The notes under the pieces are model-generated. The model ran no database searches and had not been told where the DNA came from. It was given only the letters and a program-made list of their open reading frames with translations. Shown here one piece after another: positions 45,542 through 54,890 of a stretch of 64,000 nucleotides of DNA (position 1 is its first letter; each line of letters starts with the position of its first letter). The stretch is from Achromobacter xylosoxidans (GTDB lineage: Bacteria; Pseudomonadota; Gammaproteobacteria; Burkholderiales; Burkholderiaceae_B). The translations under genes were made by a program, and so were the position numbers. The stretch is from contig NZ_CP061008.1 of assembly GCF_014490035.1 (NCBI RefSeq), positions 1,116,001-1,180,000 on the forward strand. The letters run 5' to 3'.

Positions 45542-46683
45542 CGCGCCAACTCGGCCGCCAGTTCACGCACCTGGGAATGGATGTTGTTGAACATGGCGAA
45601 GTTCACGCGGCTGGCGACGACGAACACGCCCAGCCCGCGGTTGGGCGACAGCACGGCGTAGGACATGAAGCCGCCCAGGCCGCCGCTCTTGCCCAGCAGC
45701 AAGGGCGTGCCGTTGCGCGGCAGGGTCACCACCCAGCCCAGGCCCATGCCGTCGGCATCGGTGACTTCCGTGCCTACGACGGACTTCAGTCCGTCATAGG
45801 GCAGCCACATCGTGTGCGCCAGCAACGACGCCTGCTTCGATTGTTTGGCGCCGTCCAGGTGCCAGCGCATCCAGCGCGCCATGTCGTCGGCGGTGGAGTA
45901 GATGCCGGCGCTGGCGTACATCACGTCAGGCACAGGGGCATTGGGATCGGGCTTGTCGAAGGGATCCAGGCCGGTCATCAGGCGCTTTTTCTGCGCGTCG
46001 CTCAGCGCATTGGTGGTGTCGGTCATGCCGGCGGGTTTCAGGACTTCGTCGGCCAGCACGGTCGAATAGTCCGCGCCGCCGGCCTTGGCCAGCGCATCGC
46101 CCAGCAGGCCGAAGCCCAGGTTGGAATACAGCGTGGTGGTGCCGGGCACGTAGGCCGGCTGGTGGCTGCCGACCCACTTCCAGTAATAGGCGCGGTCGAA
46201 CGCGGCGAACGGATTGTCGGAGGGCTTGGCGTCGGGGTTGGGCAATTCACGCGGCAGGCCGGCCGAATGCGTGGCCAGGTCCAGCAGGGTCAGCGGACGG
46301 CCGTTGGCTTGGACCTTGGCGTTTTCCGGCGCATAGTTGGCCAGGGGATCCGTCAGCTTCAGCTTGTCCTTGGCCGCCAGCGCCGCCAATACGTCACCGG
46401 CGAACACCTTGGATACCGAAGCGATCCTGAAAATGGAGCGGCCGTCGGGTTCGACGCCGTTGCCTGGCGCGGTTTCGCCATAGCCCTGAATCACGACCTC
46501 GTCGCCGCGCACCGCCGCGATGATCAGTCCCGGCGCGCCCGAGTTCAGGTACAGCTGCATGCCGGCCATGGAGACGGCATCCTGCAGCGCCAGGTCGGCC
46601 GCGCGGACCTGGCTGGCGCCCAGTGCGCAGGCGGCGCTCAAGGCTAGGGAAGTGATGCGCGGCAGGATGCGGGATGTCAGCAT
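45538..46683 (-). CDS. Serine hydrolase, class C beta-lactamase/penicillin-binding fold (S12 family)
   Basis: 381 residues from ATG 46683, behind a GCAAAGAGAA ribosome site. Signal peptide with cleavage after VRA (LALSAACALGASQVRA/ADLALQD). Seen: S89-V-S-K92 nucleophile motif, LYSNLGFGLLG (Tyr-Ser-Asn), and the C-terminal GKSGGLGGF in the KTG/HxG position. Size and motifs resemble AmpC/AmpH and D-alanyl-D-alanine carboxypeptidase-like esterases. It is the first gene after the LytTR regulator, separated by a 138-bp promoter region with a 21-bp-spaced direct repeat. Enzymatic preference is unknown. Confidence 0.88.
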   Translation of the reverse strand: MLTSRILPRITSLALSAACALGASQVRAADLALQDAVSMAGMQLYLNSGAPGLIIAAVRGDEVVIQGYGETAPGNGVEPDGRSIFRIASVSKVFAGDVLAALAAKDKLKLTDPLANYAPENAKVQANGRPLTLLDLATHSAGLPRELPNPDAKPSDNPFAAFDRAYYWKWVGSHQPAYVPGTTTLYSNLGFGLLGDALAKAGGADYSTVLADEVLKPAGMTDTTNALSDAQKKRLMTGLDPFDKPDPNAPVPDVMYASAGIYSTADDMARWMRWHLDGAKQSKQASLLAHTMWLPYDGLKSVVGTEVTDADGMGLGWVVTLPRNGTPLLLGKSGGLGGFMSYAVLSPNRGLGVFVVASRVNFAMFNNIHSQVRELAAELAR

Positions 46684-46762
46684 GCGGTTCTCTTTGCGGG
46701 ACTGTGGGAACGGCTGTTCCTTTGCCTGCGATGATCCCAAAAACCCGTTGCGCGGCCACTTG

Positions 46763-46795
46763 CGGCAGGACGAAACAACATGCCGGCATGACGAA
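46763..46795. promoter_or_regulatory. 21-bp-spaced direct repeat, candidate LytTR binding site
   Basis: CGGCAGGACGAA (46763-46774) and CGGCATGACGAA (46784-46795) differ at one base and start exactly 21 bp apart, two helical turns. LytTR proteins such as AgrA and AlgR bind paired direct repeats with this periodicity. The repeats lie between the LytTR gene's stop and the serine hydrolase start. A CATGCCGGCATG palindrome (46779-46790) overlaps the second copy. Confidence 0.55.
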
Positions 46796-46821
46796 CTGCA
46801 TATTTCGCAGGCTCGCCCGGT

Positions 46822-47739
46822 TCAGATTCCCATGCGTTCGCGCAGCGGTTTGCGGTATGAGCGTGACACCGGCCAGGTCTCGTCCACGGCGCGCATCCGG
46901 ATCAACCACTTGTCGACGCTGCGGCGGTCCACGTCCATGACATGCAATGCGTTTGCAATGGCGGTGCGGTGTACACGGAAGAAGGTCTGTTCCGGCAGCA
47001 GGGTCGACCATATGCCGAGCGCGCGCGAGTCCAGCACCATCGACCCGTCTTCCAGCCAGATCTCGCTGTAGTTGCCCGCCGAGCGCACGCCCACGATGGT
47101 TTCGGGCTGCACGCCGCGGACCACGCCGCGCATGCTGAGATAGATCACGGACGTGGCGCTGTCGTAGCGTGGCGTGCGTCCGCGTTCGCGGCTGTTGCCG
47201 TACTTGGCCTGGCCGATCAGGTTGGCGCATTGGTAGAGGGCGCGGACCTCGTCGGCGGACCAGGTCCGGTGCCGCACGGTGGTGTCGAAGCCGATGATGC
47301 CGTAGAGCTTCTTGTCGTGGAAAACCGGCACGCTCAGTACGCTCTTGTTGCCCTGGCGCTGGAACTCGACCTGGATGGCGCGGGCGGTGCGGGGCAGGTC
47401 GTTGACGTCGTGGATCGCGACCGCCTGGCCTTTGACCATGAACTTGTGCAGCCAGGCGATCAGCGTGGTCGGCACGTCCTGGAGTTCGGCGACGAAGGGC
47501 TCGGTCTTTCCGCGGCACCATTCATGGGTATTGCGCAGGCGCAGCATGTCCGGGCGGTACTCGATCATCCAGGACCGGTCCACGTCCGAGGTCTCGCCCA
47601 TGTAGGCCAGCTGTTCGGAGATCGCGTCGTCGGCGGGGAGCTTGAGCAGGCTCATCGCGCAGTGGTAGAGCCAGTCCGACGAGGGGTCGGGTTCGAGCAG
47701 GGTGGGGGTGTGAGTCTGGTACTGGACTGCATCCTTCAC
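46822..47739 (-). CDS. GAF-LytTR transcriptional regulator
   Basis: 305 residues from GTG 47739, chosen because a GGGGGGAA ribosome site precedes it. Domains: an N-terminal GAF-type sensor (about residues 20-170, including WMIEYRPDMLRLRNTHEWC and SVLSVPVFHDKKLYGIIGFDTT), then a C-terminal LytTR DNA-binding domain (about 200-300; VVGVRSAGNYSEIWLEDGSMVLD-like core, FFRVHRTAIANALHV). No receiver domain is seen, so it may sense a small ligand directly without a kinase. Its likely target is the three-gene unit just downstream on the same strand. Confidence 0.88.
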   Translation of the reverse strand: MKDAVQYQTHTPTLLEPDPSSDWLYHCAMSLLKLPADDAISEQLAYMGETSDVDRSWMIEYRPDMLRLRNTHEWCRGKTEPFVAELQDVPTTLIAWLHKFMVKGQAVAIHDVNDLPRTARAIQVEFQRQGNKSVLSVPVFHDKKLYGIIGFDTTVRHRTWSADEVRALYQCANLIGQAKYGNSRERGRTPRYDSATSVIYLSMRGVVRGVQPETIVGVRSAGNYSEIWLEDGSMVLDSRALGIWSTLLPEQTFFRVHRTAIANALHVMDVDRRSVDKWLIRMRAVDETWPVSRSYRKPLRERMGI

Positions 47740-47847
47740 TTGCGGTTCCCCCCTTGCGGCGACATGGCGCTTGGCGCGCGCGGGCCGGACCCCGCGGCTA
47801 GGCGGGATTTTCCCTCCGGTAACGAGGGATGACAAGAACCGAAATCA

Positions 47848-49929
47848 TCACCGCACCGTGGTCGGCGTCGCCGCCTGGGACGCTTGCGTCGGCATGCGGC
47901 CTACGCTGAGCGTGCCGGGATCCTCGGCAGAGGGGCGCACCACCGCCGCCTTGTTGGCGTCATTGGCGCCGAGCTTGGGCAGGTCGATGGGGCGCGCGGC
48001 CACGGTTTCAAAGGGGCCGCCGCCAGCGGATGGCACGCCCTCCAGGGTGACGCCGCGGGTCCAGTTGCCATCGTGGCGCGACAGCACCTCGTAGCGCTGC
48101 GGGCCGCCGGTGGCGCGGGCGACGATGTAAAGCGTGCCGTTGACCAGATTGAGCGCGGGCGGCGAGGCCGCCTGGGCGTCCAGCTTGGACGGCCTGCCGT
48201 GCTCCACCAGCCAGAGCTGTCCGCCGGCGCGTTCCAGTAGCGCGACCATGACGTTGCCGCTGGCATCGGCGCTGATGGCCGGGCGGCCGATGTAGGGCAC
48301 GCCCATGTCGGTCGGAGAGCCCCAGTCCATGTCGAGATCGGTGGTGTCGCCGGTCTCCATCAGCCGGGTCAGGTGGTTGTTGCCGCGCTGGCGGAAATAG
48401 AGTTCGACGCGGTTCTGGTGATTGCGGATCGCCGCCAGGCCGCCAGCGGCCTGGGGCGCGGGCACGCGGCGCCAGTCCTGCCATTCGGGGAGCTGGCTCT
48501 TGGCGGCAGGCAGTTGGCGGGTGTAGTAGAGCTCGCCAGTCCCGGTGATCGCGAAGATGATGTAGCGTCCGTCGCCACCCAGCGCCGCGGCCGGGGAGCC
48601 GGTCACGCCTTCCAGCGGCGGCAGGTCCTGCCAGGCGCCCCAGCTGCCGTCGATGCCGGACGGGGTTATCCAGTGCAGCAGCCCGTCGTAGCCCAGCGCC
48701 ACGGCGGCGGCCTCGCCGCGCGGCGCCACGGCCGGGATCTGGGTCACGCGCAGGCCGCCCAGCGCCTGCCAGCCCTGCCAGGTGCCGTCATGGCGCTGCT
48801 TGTTGGCCCATACGCCGCCCAGCGGGTCGCGCGCCATCAGGCCGGCCGTGCCATCGGTATGGCTGAACGAGACCAGCGGCCCGCTGGTGCGCCCGCCCAG
48901 GCTTTGCCAGCGGCGCTCGCCGGTGTCCCAACGGTTCACCGCGCCATTGGTTTCGCCAGCGGCGAACACCACCATGCCGCCGCGCCCGTCCGGGTAGAGC
49001 TGCGGCGCGATGTCCTGGCGCGACACGTAATAGGCGCGCTGCACCCAGGCGGCCGCCGGGCCGGCGGGTTCCTTGCAGCCGGTGGGGCCGGCGCAATAGT
49101 GGTAGTCGTTCCAGGCGTAGTGCTGGAAGATCAGCGACTTGCTGGCGATCTCCGCCTGGGTCAGGTTGGTGGCGCGTTCCTGGCTGGGGTAATCGACATA
49201 GCCCATCTCGGCGTAGTTGCCGGGCGCGCGCAGCATGGCTTCGCGCGCCAGCCGGGCGCTGGCGATATGGTCGGGATGGCCGTGGCCGGCGCAGCGCCAG
49301 CACAGCTGCGTGTAAGGCACGGCGATGGTGTCGTCGAGGTGGCGCACCGTGGTCGGCGCGTACTGGCGGATCAGGTCGGCCAGGGTGTCGATCAACTGTT
49401 CGCGCGTGTAGGACTCGGCATAGGGGCCCAGCGTGTCGACGTTCTGTCCGGGTACGGATTCGGTGCGGCTCAGCGGCGTCAGGCTGCCCCAGCCCTTGCC
49501 CAGCCACGGATCCTTCAGGCGCATGTGCCAAAGCTGCACGCGCGGATTGCCCTTGAGGGTAAAGCGCGCGATGCGCCGTCCGCCCGCGGTGCCGGAGTCT
49601 TCCTTCCATTCGTCCGGTTGATGCGCCATGTAGGCATAGGCGGAGCGCACGCCGCGTTCGCGTCCCAGCATGTAGCTTTCGCCTTCGCCGGCATCGCTGG
49701 CGGTCAGGTAGACCAGCCGCACGCAGCCCCCCGCCTGGATGTTGGAGGCGATGTCCGGGTTCATGAACAGCAGGTCGTCGTCCAGGTGGGCGACGAAAGC
49801 CATATCCTTGATGCCATGGCATTGCGCCAGCGTCGGTGGTGCGGCGTAGGCCTGGGCGCAGAGCAGGGTGGCGACGGTACAGAATAGCGCCCGGCCAACG
49901 GGGCGCAGCATGGCCAACAAGACGTGCAT
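47848..49929 (-). CDS. Secreted PIG-L family deacetylase fused to a beta-propeller/lectin-like domain
   Basis: 693 residues from ATG 49929 (no strong ribosome site; ATG 49911 is an alternative). Signal peptide with cleavage after AYA. N-terminal catalytic domain: FVAHLDDDLLF is the AHPDD zinc motif with Leu for Pro, and HGHPDHIAS is the second His-Asp motif; family members remove N-acetyl groups from GlcNAc derivatives. The C-terminal half (about 310-640) has repeated W-Q-x-L-G-G, GSWGAWQDLPP and WQDWRRVPAP blades, as in PLL-like fucose-binding propellers. Probably a periplasmic or secreted glycan deacetylase that binds sugar through the propeller. Single-gene unit. Confidence 0.85.
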   Translation of the reverse strand: MHVLLAMLRPVGRALFCTVATLLCAQAYAAPPTLAQCHGIKDMAFVAHLDDDLLFMNPDIASNIQAGGCVRLVYLTASDAGEGESYMLGRERGVRSAYAYMAHQPDEWKEDSGTAGGRRIARFTLKGNPRVQLWHMRLKDPWLGKGWGSLTPLSRTESVPGQNVDTLGPYAESYTREQLIDTLADLIRQYAPTTVRHLDDTIAVPYTQLCWRCAGHGHPDHIASARLAREAMLRAPGNYAEMGYVDYPSQERATNLTQAEIASKSLIFQHYAWNDYHYCAGPTGCKEPAGPAAAWVQRAYYVSRQDIAPQLYPDGRGGMVVFAAGETNGAVNRWDTGERRWQSLGGRTSGPLVSFSHTDGTAGLMARDPLGGVWANKQRHDGTWQGWQALGGLRVTQIPAVAPRGEAAAVALGYDGLLHWITPSGIDGSWGAWQDLPPLEGVTGSPAAALGGDGRYIIFAITGTGELYYTRQLPAAKSQLPEWQDWRRVPAPQAAGGLAAIRNHQNRVELYFRQRGNNHLTRLMETGDTTDLDMDWGSPTDMGVPYIGRPAISADASGNVMVALLERAGGQLWLVEHGRPSKLDAQAASPPALNLVNGTLYIVARATGGPQRYEVLSRHDGNWTRGVTLEGVPSAGGGPFETVAARPIDLPKLGANDANKAAVVRPSAEDPGTLSVGRMPTQASQAATPTTVR

Positions 49930-50069
49930 AACGGGGCGCAGCAGAAAAGGCGCGGCGCGTAAAGGGTATTGAGGTAAGACCAGTATAGCGGCGCGGAATT
50001 GCAATAAATGGGGGCGGTACAGGCCGCTTCGTAAGCTCGGTCGCGGCCCGGCACGGCCCACTGCGCGCG

Positions 50070-50807
50070 CTAGCGAGCCGGCGCGGTTGCCGCCTTGTCG
50101 CCCTGGTACGGGCTGAGATCCAGCCCCGCCTGCTGGAAGCGCCGCACGATTGCCGGCAGTTGCTTGCTCTGGCTTGCGCCGTCGACGCCCTGGATGGCCT
50201 GGCGGCACGTCTCGATGTTCTTCGGACAGCCGTGGCCGGGCGCCAGCAGGCTGGCGTACACCGATATATTGACGGCCAGCTGGGACACCTGGATGTCGGT
50301 CGGCTTGCCCAGGTAGAAGTCGTCCAGGTCGCGCTTCAGGCGGGAGGCTTCCGCTTTGCCGGCAGGGGCCGCGTCGCGGCAGTCCATGAAGGTGGGGGAA
50401 TGGTCGACCCACTGCATGCGGCGGCATGCCAGGGCCAGGTGCGCGGACGGCGTGAGGCCGGCGGGCAGATGCGCCCGGACCGTCGGCGATCCGGCGGTGG
50501 CGAACGATACGGCCTGTCCGTCCCTACGCTTGCCGGCATCGATCGGGCCGGCGATCAGCATGTTCATATCCAGCGACGCGGGAAAGCGCGCGGTCGGGCC
50601 GTTGGCATAGGCCCGCGACACGGTTTCGGCGGTCGCCGCGGGCAGGCCGAGCCTTGCTCCGATAAGGCTGTTGCCGCCTTGCAGGTAGGTGTCGAGCTCG
50701 TCGCGCAGCACCGCTTCCAGCACCGCCGCCTCGGTGGCGGAAAGACTGTAGGCGGCGCTGGCCAGCGTGGGGAACACCAGGCCCAATATCGCGCAGAGCT
50801 TTTTCAT
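50070..50807 (-). CDS. Secreted protein of unknown function
   Basis: 245 residues from ATG 50807. Clear signal peptide, MKKLCAILGLVFPTLASA / AYSLSATEAAV. The mature chain is mostly helical, with four Cys (in ACRR, DCRD, GCPKN and TCRQ) that could form two disulfides. No family is recognised. It follows the TrpI-like gene by 67 bp on the same strand and precedes the PIG-L gene by 140 bp. Neither neighbour suggests a role. Confidence 0.7.
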   Translation of the reverse strand: MKKLCAILGLVFPTLASAAYSLSATEAAVLEAVLRDELDTYLQGGNSLIGARLGLPAATAETVSRAYANGPTARFPASLDMNMLIAGPIDAGKRRDGQAVSFATAGSPTVRAHLPAGLTPSAHLALACRRMQWVDHSPTFMDCRDAAPAGKAEASRLKRDLDDFYLGKPTDIQVSQLAVNISVYASLLAPGHGCPKNIETCRQAIQGVDGASQSKQLPAIVRRFQQAGLDLSPYQGDKAATAPAR

Positions 50808-50874
50808 GGATATGTTTCGGCGGTGTGGTTCGGCGCGCAAGCGTAACCGGTTTGCGCGCGTTGCGTGGATGGCA

Positions 50875-51753
50875 TCAGTTCGCGCCGGCGCTGGCCAGCA
50901 GCCAGTCGCGCAGGCGTTCGTGCGCGGCGTCGGCGCGGACCGCATCCTTGCGCAGGCACAGGCTGAAGGCCGCGCCGCTTTCGACGAAGCCCAGCGGCGC
51001 GGCCAGCCTGCCTCGGTGCAGTTCGGCTTCCACCAGCACCGCCGGCGCGATGGCCACGCCCAGCCCGGCCGCGGCGGCTTCCAGCATGTGGCCCAGATGG
51101 TCGAACTCGCGCCCGGCTTGCCGTGGCGTCAGCGCGATGCCCTGGCGCGCCGCCCAATCCTTCCAGGCGTCGGGCCGCGAACTGGTGTGCAGCAGCGGCA
51201 TGCCCTGCACGTCGGCCGCGCTGCGGATACGCGCGGCCAGGGCCGGGGTGCAGACCGGACCTATGGTTTCGGCGAAGAGCGGCGTGACATCCCATTCTTG
51301 CGGCCAGGCGCGTCCGGCCAGGATCAGCGCGTCCACGCGCTGCGTGTTCAGCAGGGCGGCGTCGGCGGCTGTCTGCAGCCTGACGCGGATGTCCGGATGC
51401 TGGGCTTCGAACCGGTCAAGCCGCGGGATCAGCCAGTTGGAAAGAAAGCTGGCGGGCGCGCCCACCGCCAGTTCCGCTGGCTGCGTGCCGCGCCTGAGTT
51501 CATCGCAGCGGCGCTCCAGCAGGTCGAAGGCATCATGCGCGGCGCGCTGCAGATCCAGGCCCGCCGCGGTCAGGTGGACGCGCCCGGCGCGGCGCTCGAA
51601 CAAGGCGCAGCCCAGCCAGTCTTCCAGCTGCCGGATCTGCTGGCTGACCGCGCTGTGGGTCACGCAGAGTTCCTTGGCGGCCAGCGTGAAGCTTGCCTGG
51701 CGAGCCGCGCTGTCGAAGAAGCGCAGGGCATTGAGGGACGGCAGGCGTCGCAT
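50875..51753 (-). CDS. trpI: LysR-family regulator, TrpI-like
   Basis: 292 residues. N-terminal helix-turn-helix LPSLNALRFFDSAARQASFTLAAKELCVTHSAVSQQIRQLEDWLG is of the GcvA/TrpI branch; the effector domain follows from LAVGAPASFLSNWLIPRLDRF. It is divergent from trpBA. This matches the pseudomonad trpI-trpBA layout, where TrpI activates trpBA in response to indole-3-glycerol phosphate. The name therefore rests on context plus branch. Confidence 0.72.
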   Translation of the reverse strand: MRRLPSLNALRFFDSAARQASFTLAAKELCVTHSAVSQQIRQLEDWLGCALFERRAGRVHLTAAGLDLQRAAHDAFDLLERRCDELRRGTQPAELAVGAPASFLSNWLIPRLDRFEAQHPDIRVRLQTAADAALLNTQRVDALILAGRAWPQEWDVTPLFAETIGPVCTPALAARIRSAADVQGMPLLHTSSRPDAWKDWAARQGIALTPRQAGREFDHLGHMLEAAAAGLGVAIAPAVLVEAELHRGRLAAPLGFVESGAAFSLCLRKDAVRADAAHERLRDWLLASAGAN

Positions 51754-51863
51754 GGCTGTTAGCTGGCCTTACATGTATGGGAAATAAATCATTGATTCAA
51801 ATAAATATTTTGTGAAGATAGCATAAGGCAAGTTATCTCTATCCCGTCACGGAAAACTTGCCC
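51754..51863. promoter_or_regulatory. Divergent trpI-trpBA promoter region
   Basis: 110-bp gap, strikingly AT-rich in the middle (AAATAAAT occurs at two places about 20 bp apart). No gene fits. It should hold both promoters and the TrpI operators. Exact boxes are not resolved. Confidence 0.5.
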
Positions 51864-53072
51864 ATGCCATCCGCCATCCATCCGGCCGCGCCCGACAGCC
51901 GAGGCCAATTCGGCCCCTACGGCGGCCGCTACATGCCCGAAACGCTGGTCCCCGCCCTGGACGAACTCGAACGCCAGTTCAAGGCGGCTTTGGCGGACGA
52001 AGCCTTCTGGCAGACCTACCGCGGCCTGCTGGCCGACTATGTGGGCCGGCCGAGCCCGCTGTTCCTGACCCGCGGCGTTTCCGAGGAGCTGGGCGGCGCG
52101 CAGGTCTACCTCAAGCGCGAAGACCTCAACCACACCGGCGCGCACAAGATCAACAATTGCCTGGGGCAGATCCTGCTGGCTCGCCGCATGGGCAAGCGCC
52201 GCATCATTGCTGAAACCGGCGCGGGACAGCATGGCGTGGCCACCGCCACGGTCTGCGCCCTGTTCGGCCTGCAGTGCGTGGTCTACATGGGCGCCGAGGA
52301 CATGGAGCGCCAGTCCGTCAACGTGCGCCGCATGCGCATGCTGGGCGCCGAGGTGCGCGCGGTGCATGCCGGCACCGCCACGCTGAAGGACGCCATGAAC
52401 GAGGCCTTGCGCGACTGGATCGCCCACCCGGCCGACACGTACTACCTGCTGGGTACCGGCGCCGGACCGCACCCTTATCCCTGGCTGGTGCGCGAGTTCC
52501 AGAAGGTGATCGGGGAGGAGACGCGCCAGCAGATCGCGGCCAAGACCGGCCGCATGCCCGACGCCATGGTGGCTTGCGTGGGCGGAGGCTCCAACGCGAT
52601 GGGTTTCTTCTATCCCTTCCTGGAGCTTGCGGACGTGCGCCTGTACGGCGTGGAAGCCGGCGGGCTGGGTCTGGCCAGCGGGGCCCACGCGGCCAGCATC
52701 AGCGCGGGCTACGAGGGCGTGCTGCACGGCTGTCGCAGCTATTACCTGCAGGACGAAGACGGCCAGATCGTCAACGCGCATTCGATATCGGCCGGCCTCG
52801 ACTATCCCGGCGTCGGTCCCGAGCACGCCTTGCTGCATGATCGCAAACGCGTGGACTACGTGTCGGTCACGGACGTCGAGGCCGTATCGGCCTTCCATTG
52901 GCTGACGCGCAAGGAAGGCATCCTGCCCGCGCTGGAAAGCGCGCATGCGCTGGCCTACGTGCGCAAGCTGGCGCCGCGGATGGGGCGTGACGAGATTCTC
53001 GTCGTATGCCTGAGCGGACGCGGCGACAAGGACATGGACACGGTGACTCAATTTGGCGAGGTGGCGGCATGA
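51864..53072 (+). CDS. trpB: Tryptophan synthase beta chain
   Basis: 402 residues from ATG 51864 (an in-frame TTG at 51858 sits closer to the GGAAAA ribosome site). Seen: [16 protein letters not shown]-binding Lys95 in HTGAHKIN, the general-acid Glu in ETGAGQHG, the phosphate-binding GGGSNA loop and CLSGRGDKD. Makes L-tryptophan from indole and L-serine in complex with TrpA. trpF does not precede it, unlike the trpFBA order common in Burkholderiales, so this may be a second, separately regulated trpBA copy. Confidence 0.96.
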   Translation: MPSAIHPAAPDSRGQFGPYGGRYMPETLVPALDELERQFKAALADEAFWQTYRGLLADYVGRPSPLFLTRGVSEELGGAQVYLKREDLNHTGAHKINNCLGQILLARRMGKRRIIAETGAGQHGVATATVCALFGLQCVVYMGAEDMERQSVNVRRMRMLGAEVRAVHAGTATLKDAMNEALRDWIAHPADTYYLLGTGAGPHPYPWLVREFQKVIGEETRQQIAAKTGRMPDAMVACVGGGSNAMGFFYPFLELADVRLYGVEAGGLGLASGAHAASISAGYEGVLHGCRSYYLQDEDGQIVNAHSISAGLDYPGVGPEHALLHDRKRVDYVSVTDVEAVSAFHWLTRKEGILPALESAHALAYVRKLAPRMGRDEILVVCLSGRGDKDMDTVTQFGEVAA

Positions 53073-53869
53073 CCCGGCTTGATCGAACCTTGGCAGCGCT
53101 GCGCCAATCCGGCCGCAGTGGGCTGGTGACCTATTTTGCGGCGGGCGATCCCGATCCCGCCGCATGCCTGGAGCTGCTGCGCGGCTTGGGCGCGGCGGGC
53201 GCGGACGTGATCGAACTCGGCATGCCGTTCAGCGATCCGGTCGCGGACGGTCCCGTGCTGCAACAGGCCAACGTGCGCGCGCTGGCCGGCGGCCAGACCC
53301 TGAGGCGCACGCTGGCCCTGGTGCGCGATTTCCGCGAGGCGGACGCGCATACGCCCGTGGTGCTGATGGGCTATCTGAATCCCATCCTGCGGCGTGGCGT
53401 TGACGGCTTTATCGAGGACGCGGCCGCGGCGGGCGTGGATGGCCTGATCATCATCGACCTGCCGCTTGAACACGCTGACGAGATCGGCGGCGCGGCGCGC
53501 GCGCATGGCCTGCATCTGATCCGCATGTCCGCGCCGACGTCCGAGAACGCGCGGCTGGCGGGCTTGCTGCGCGACGCCAGCGGCTTTGTCTATCACATCA
53601 TGCTGGCCGGCACGACGGGTGCGGACCTGCCCGACGAGCGCCGCATCGCCCAGGACTTGGAGCGGCTGCGTTCGCATACCCGGCTGCCGGTGGCCGCGGG
53701 CTTCGGCGTGCGCTCGCCCGACGAAGCCCGGCTCGTCGCGCGGCACGCCGATCTGGTGGTGGTCGGTTCGCGGCTTGCGCAAGTGCTGGCCGAGCAGGGC
53801 GTGGCGGGCGCCCTGGACGAGGTGCGCGGGCTGGCGGCAGCGTTGCGGCAGCGAGGCGCCGCCGCATAG
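53069..53869 (+). CDS. trpA: Tryptophan synthase alpha chain
   Basis: 266 residues. The ATG overlaps the trpB stop (ATGA), giving tight coupling for equimolar alpha-beta assembly. Catalytic Glu49 (ELGMPFSDP) and Asp60 (ADG) fall at the classical positions. Other motifs: [14 protein letters not shown], and [10 protein letters not shown] for the phosphate site. Cleaves indole-3-glycerol phosphate to indole and glyceraldehyde-3-phosphate, passing indole to TrpB. Confidence 0.96.
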   Translation: MTRLDRTLAALRQSGRSGLVTYFAAGDPDPAACLELLRGLGAAGADVIELGMPFSDPVADGPVLQQANVRALAGGQTLRRTLALVRDFREADAHTPVVLMGYLNPILRRGVDGFIEDAAAAGVDGLIIIDLPLEHADEIGGAARAHGLHLIRMSAPTSENARLAGLLRDASGFVYHIMLAGTTGADLPDERRIAQDLERLRSHTRLPVAAGFGVRSPDEARLVARHADLVVVGSRLAQVLAEQGVAGALDEVRGLAAALRQRGAAA

Positions 53870-53918
53870 TCAGGCCGTCCGGCGGGTGTCGGTCCGGCGC
53901 ATGTCAGCCCGAGGGATG

Positions 53919-54890
53919 TCACTGCACCTTGAGCTCGATGTCCCGCGCGACCTCTCCCAGGCGGGTGAAATCCGCCTGCGCGCGTTCCCTGGCCTGTTGC
54001 GGCGTATTGGCGACGATGACCCAGCCCAGATCCTTGAGCTTGCGTTCGGTGTCCGCGCCTCTCAGTCCGGCGACCAGAGCGCCGTGCAGCTTTTCGATCA
54101 CGGCATCGGGCGTGCCCTTGGGTGCGGCCAATCCGAACCAGCCCGCCGGCACCAGGCCGGTAATGCCCAGCTCCTTGGCCGTGGGGACTTTGGGATAACC
54201 GTCGAATCGATAGTCGCTGGTGACGAACAGGGCCGTGGTCTTGCCCGCGCTGACGTAGGGAATCTGCGAGGCCGCGTTGTCCATCATCGAATCGATGTGG
54301 CCGCCCATCAGGTCGTTGACGGCGGGCGCGGCGCCCTTGTACGCGACGATGTTCAGGTTCAGGCCAGCCTGCTTGGCGAAGGCGGCCTGCGTCAGGTGGG
54401 CCTGCGTGCCCAGGCCGGCGTTGGCCGAGGTCAGGCCAGCGGGCTTTTGCCGCGCCAGCGCCTGGAAGGCGGCGTAGTCCTGCGCGGGGAAATCCTTGTT
54501 GACCACGAAGACGAAGGGCACTTCCACCGCGATGGAGATATGCGCCAGGTCGTTCACCGGCTGGTAGCGCAGCTTGTAGATGTGCGGATTGACGGCGATG
54601 GTGCCGCTGGCCGACAGCAGCAGCGTATAGCCGTCGGGCGCCGCGCGCACCACGTGCTCGGTGGCGATCGAACCGCCGGCGCCCGGCCGGCTTTCGACGA
54701 TGACGGGCTGGCCCAGCTGCTTTTGCAGCGACTCCGCGATCAGGCGCGTCAGCGTGTCGGAAGCGGAGCCGGGCGCGTAGGGATAGACGATGGTGATCGG
54801 CTTGGCCGGGTAGGCGTCCGGCGCCGTCTGGGCGGCGGCGGGGCCCAGGCACAACAGCAGGGCGGCGATATGGCTGCGTAGGCGCTTCAT
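53919..54890 (-). CDS. Bug/TctC-family periplasmic solute-binding protein
   Basis: 323 residues. Signal peptide with cleavage after AAAQTAPDA or nearby (HIAALLLCLGPAAAQTAPDA/YPAKPITIVYPYAPGSASD). Bug hallmarks: ESRPGAGGSIA and APDGYTLL. It is the second gene behind a small GAF-domain gene (ATGA overlap at 54887). That promoter carries the same operator as the other Bug operon at 57684. No membrane transport genes are adjacent. Ligand unknown. Confidence 0.9.
   Translation of the reverse strand: MKRLRSHIAALLLCLGPAAAQTAPDAYPAKPITIVYPYAPGSASDTLTRLIAESLQKQLGQPVIVESRPGAGGSIATEHVVRAAPDGYTLLLSASGTIAVNPHIYKLRYQPVNDLAHISIAVEVPFVFVVNKDFPAQDYAAFQALARQKPAGLTSANAGLGTQAHLTQAAFAKQAGLNLNIVAYKGAAPAVNDLMGGHIDSMMDNAASQIPYVSAGKTTALFVTSDYRFDGYPKVPTAKELGITGLVPAGWFGLAAPKGTPDAVIEKLHGALVAGLRGADTERKLKDLGWVIVANTPQQARERAQADFTRLGEVARDIELKVQ

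Noticed and set aside
42784..46683. Two serine hydrolases as antibiotic-resistance beta-lactamases
   Set aside because: The S12 fold is shared with peptidases and esterases; the KTG motif is not canonical, and the operon contains an outer-membrane barrel, so resistance is not supported.
47812..47828. CCCTC-N7-GAGGG stem between the LytTR and PIG-L genes
   Set aside because: Only five base pairs and no T-run; too weak to call a terminator.
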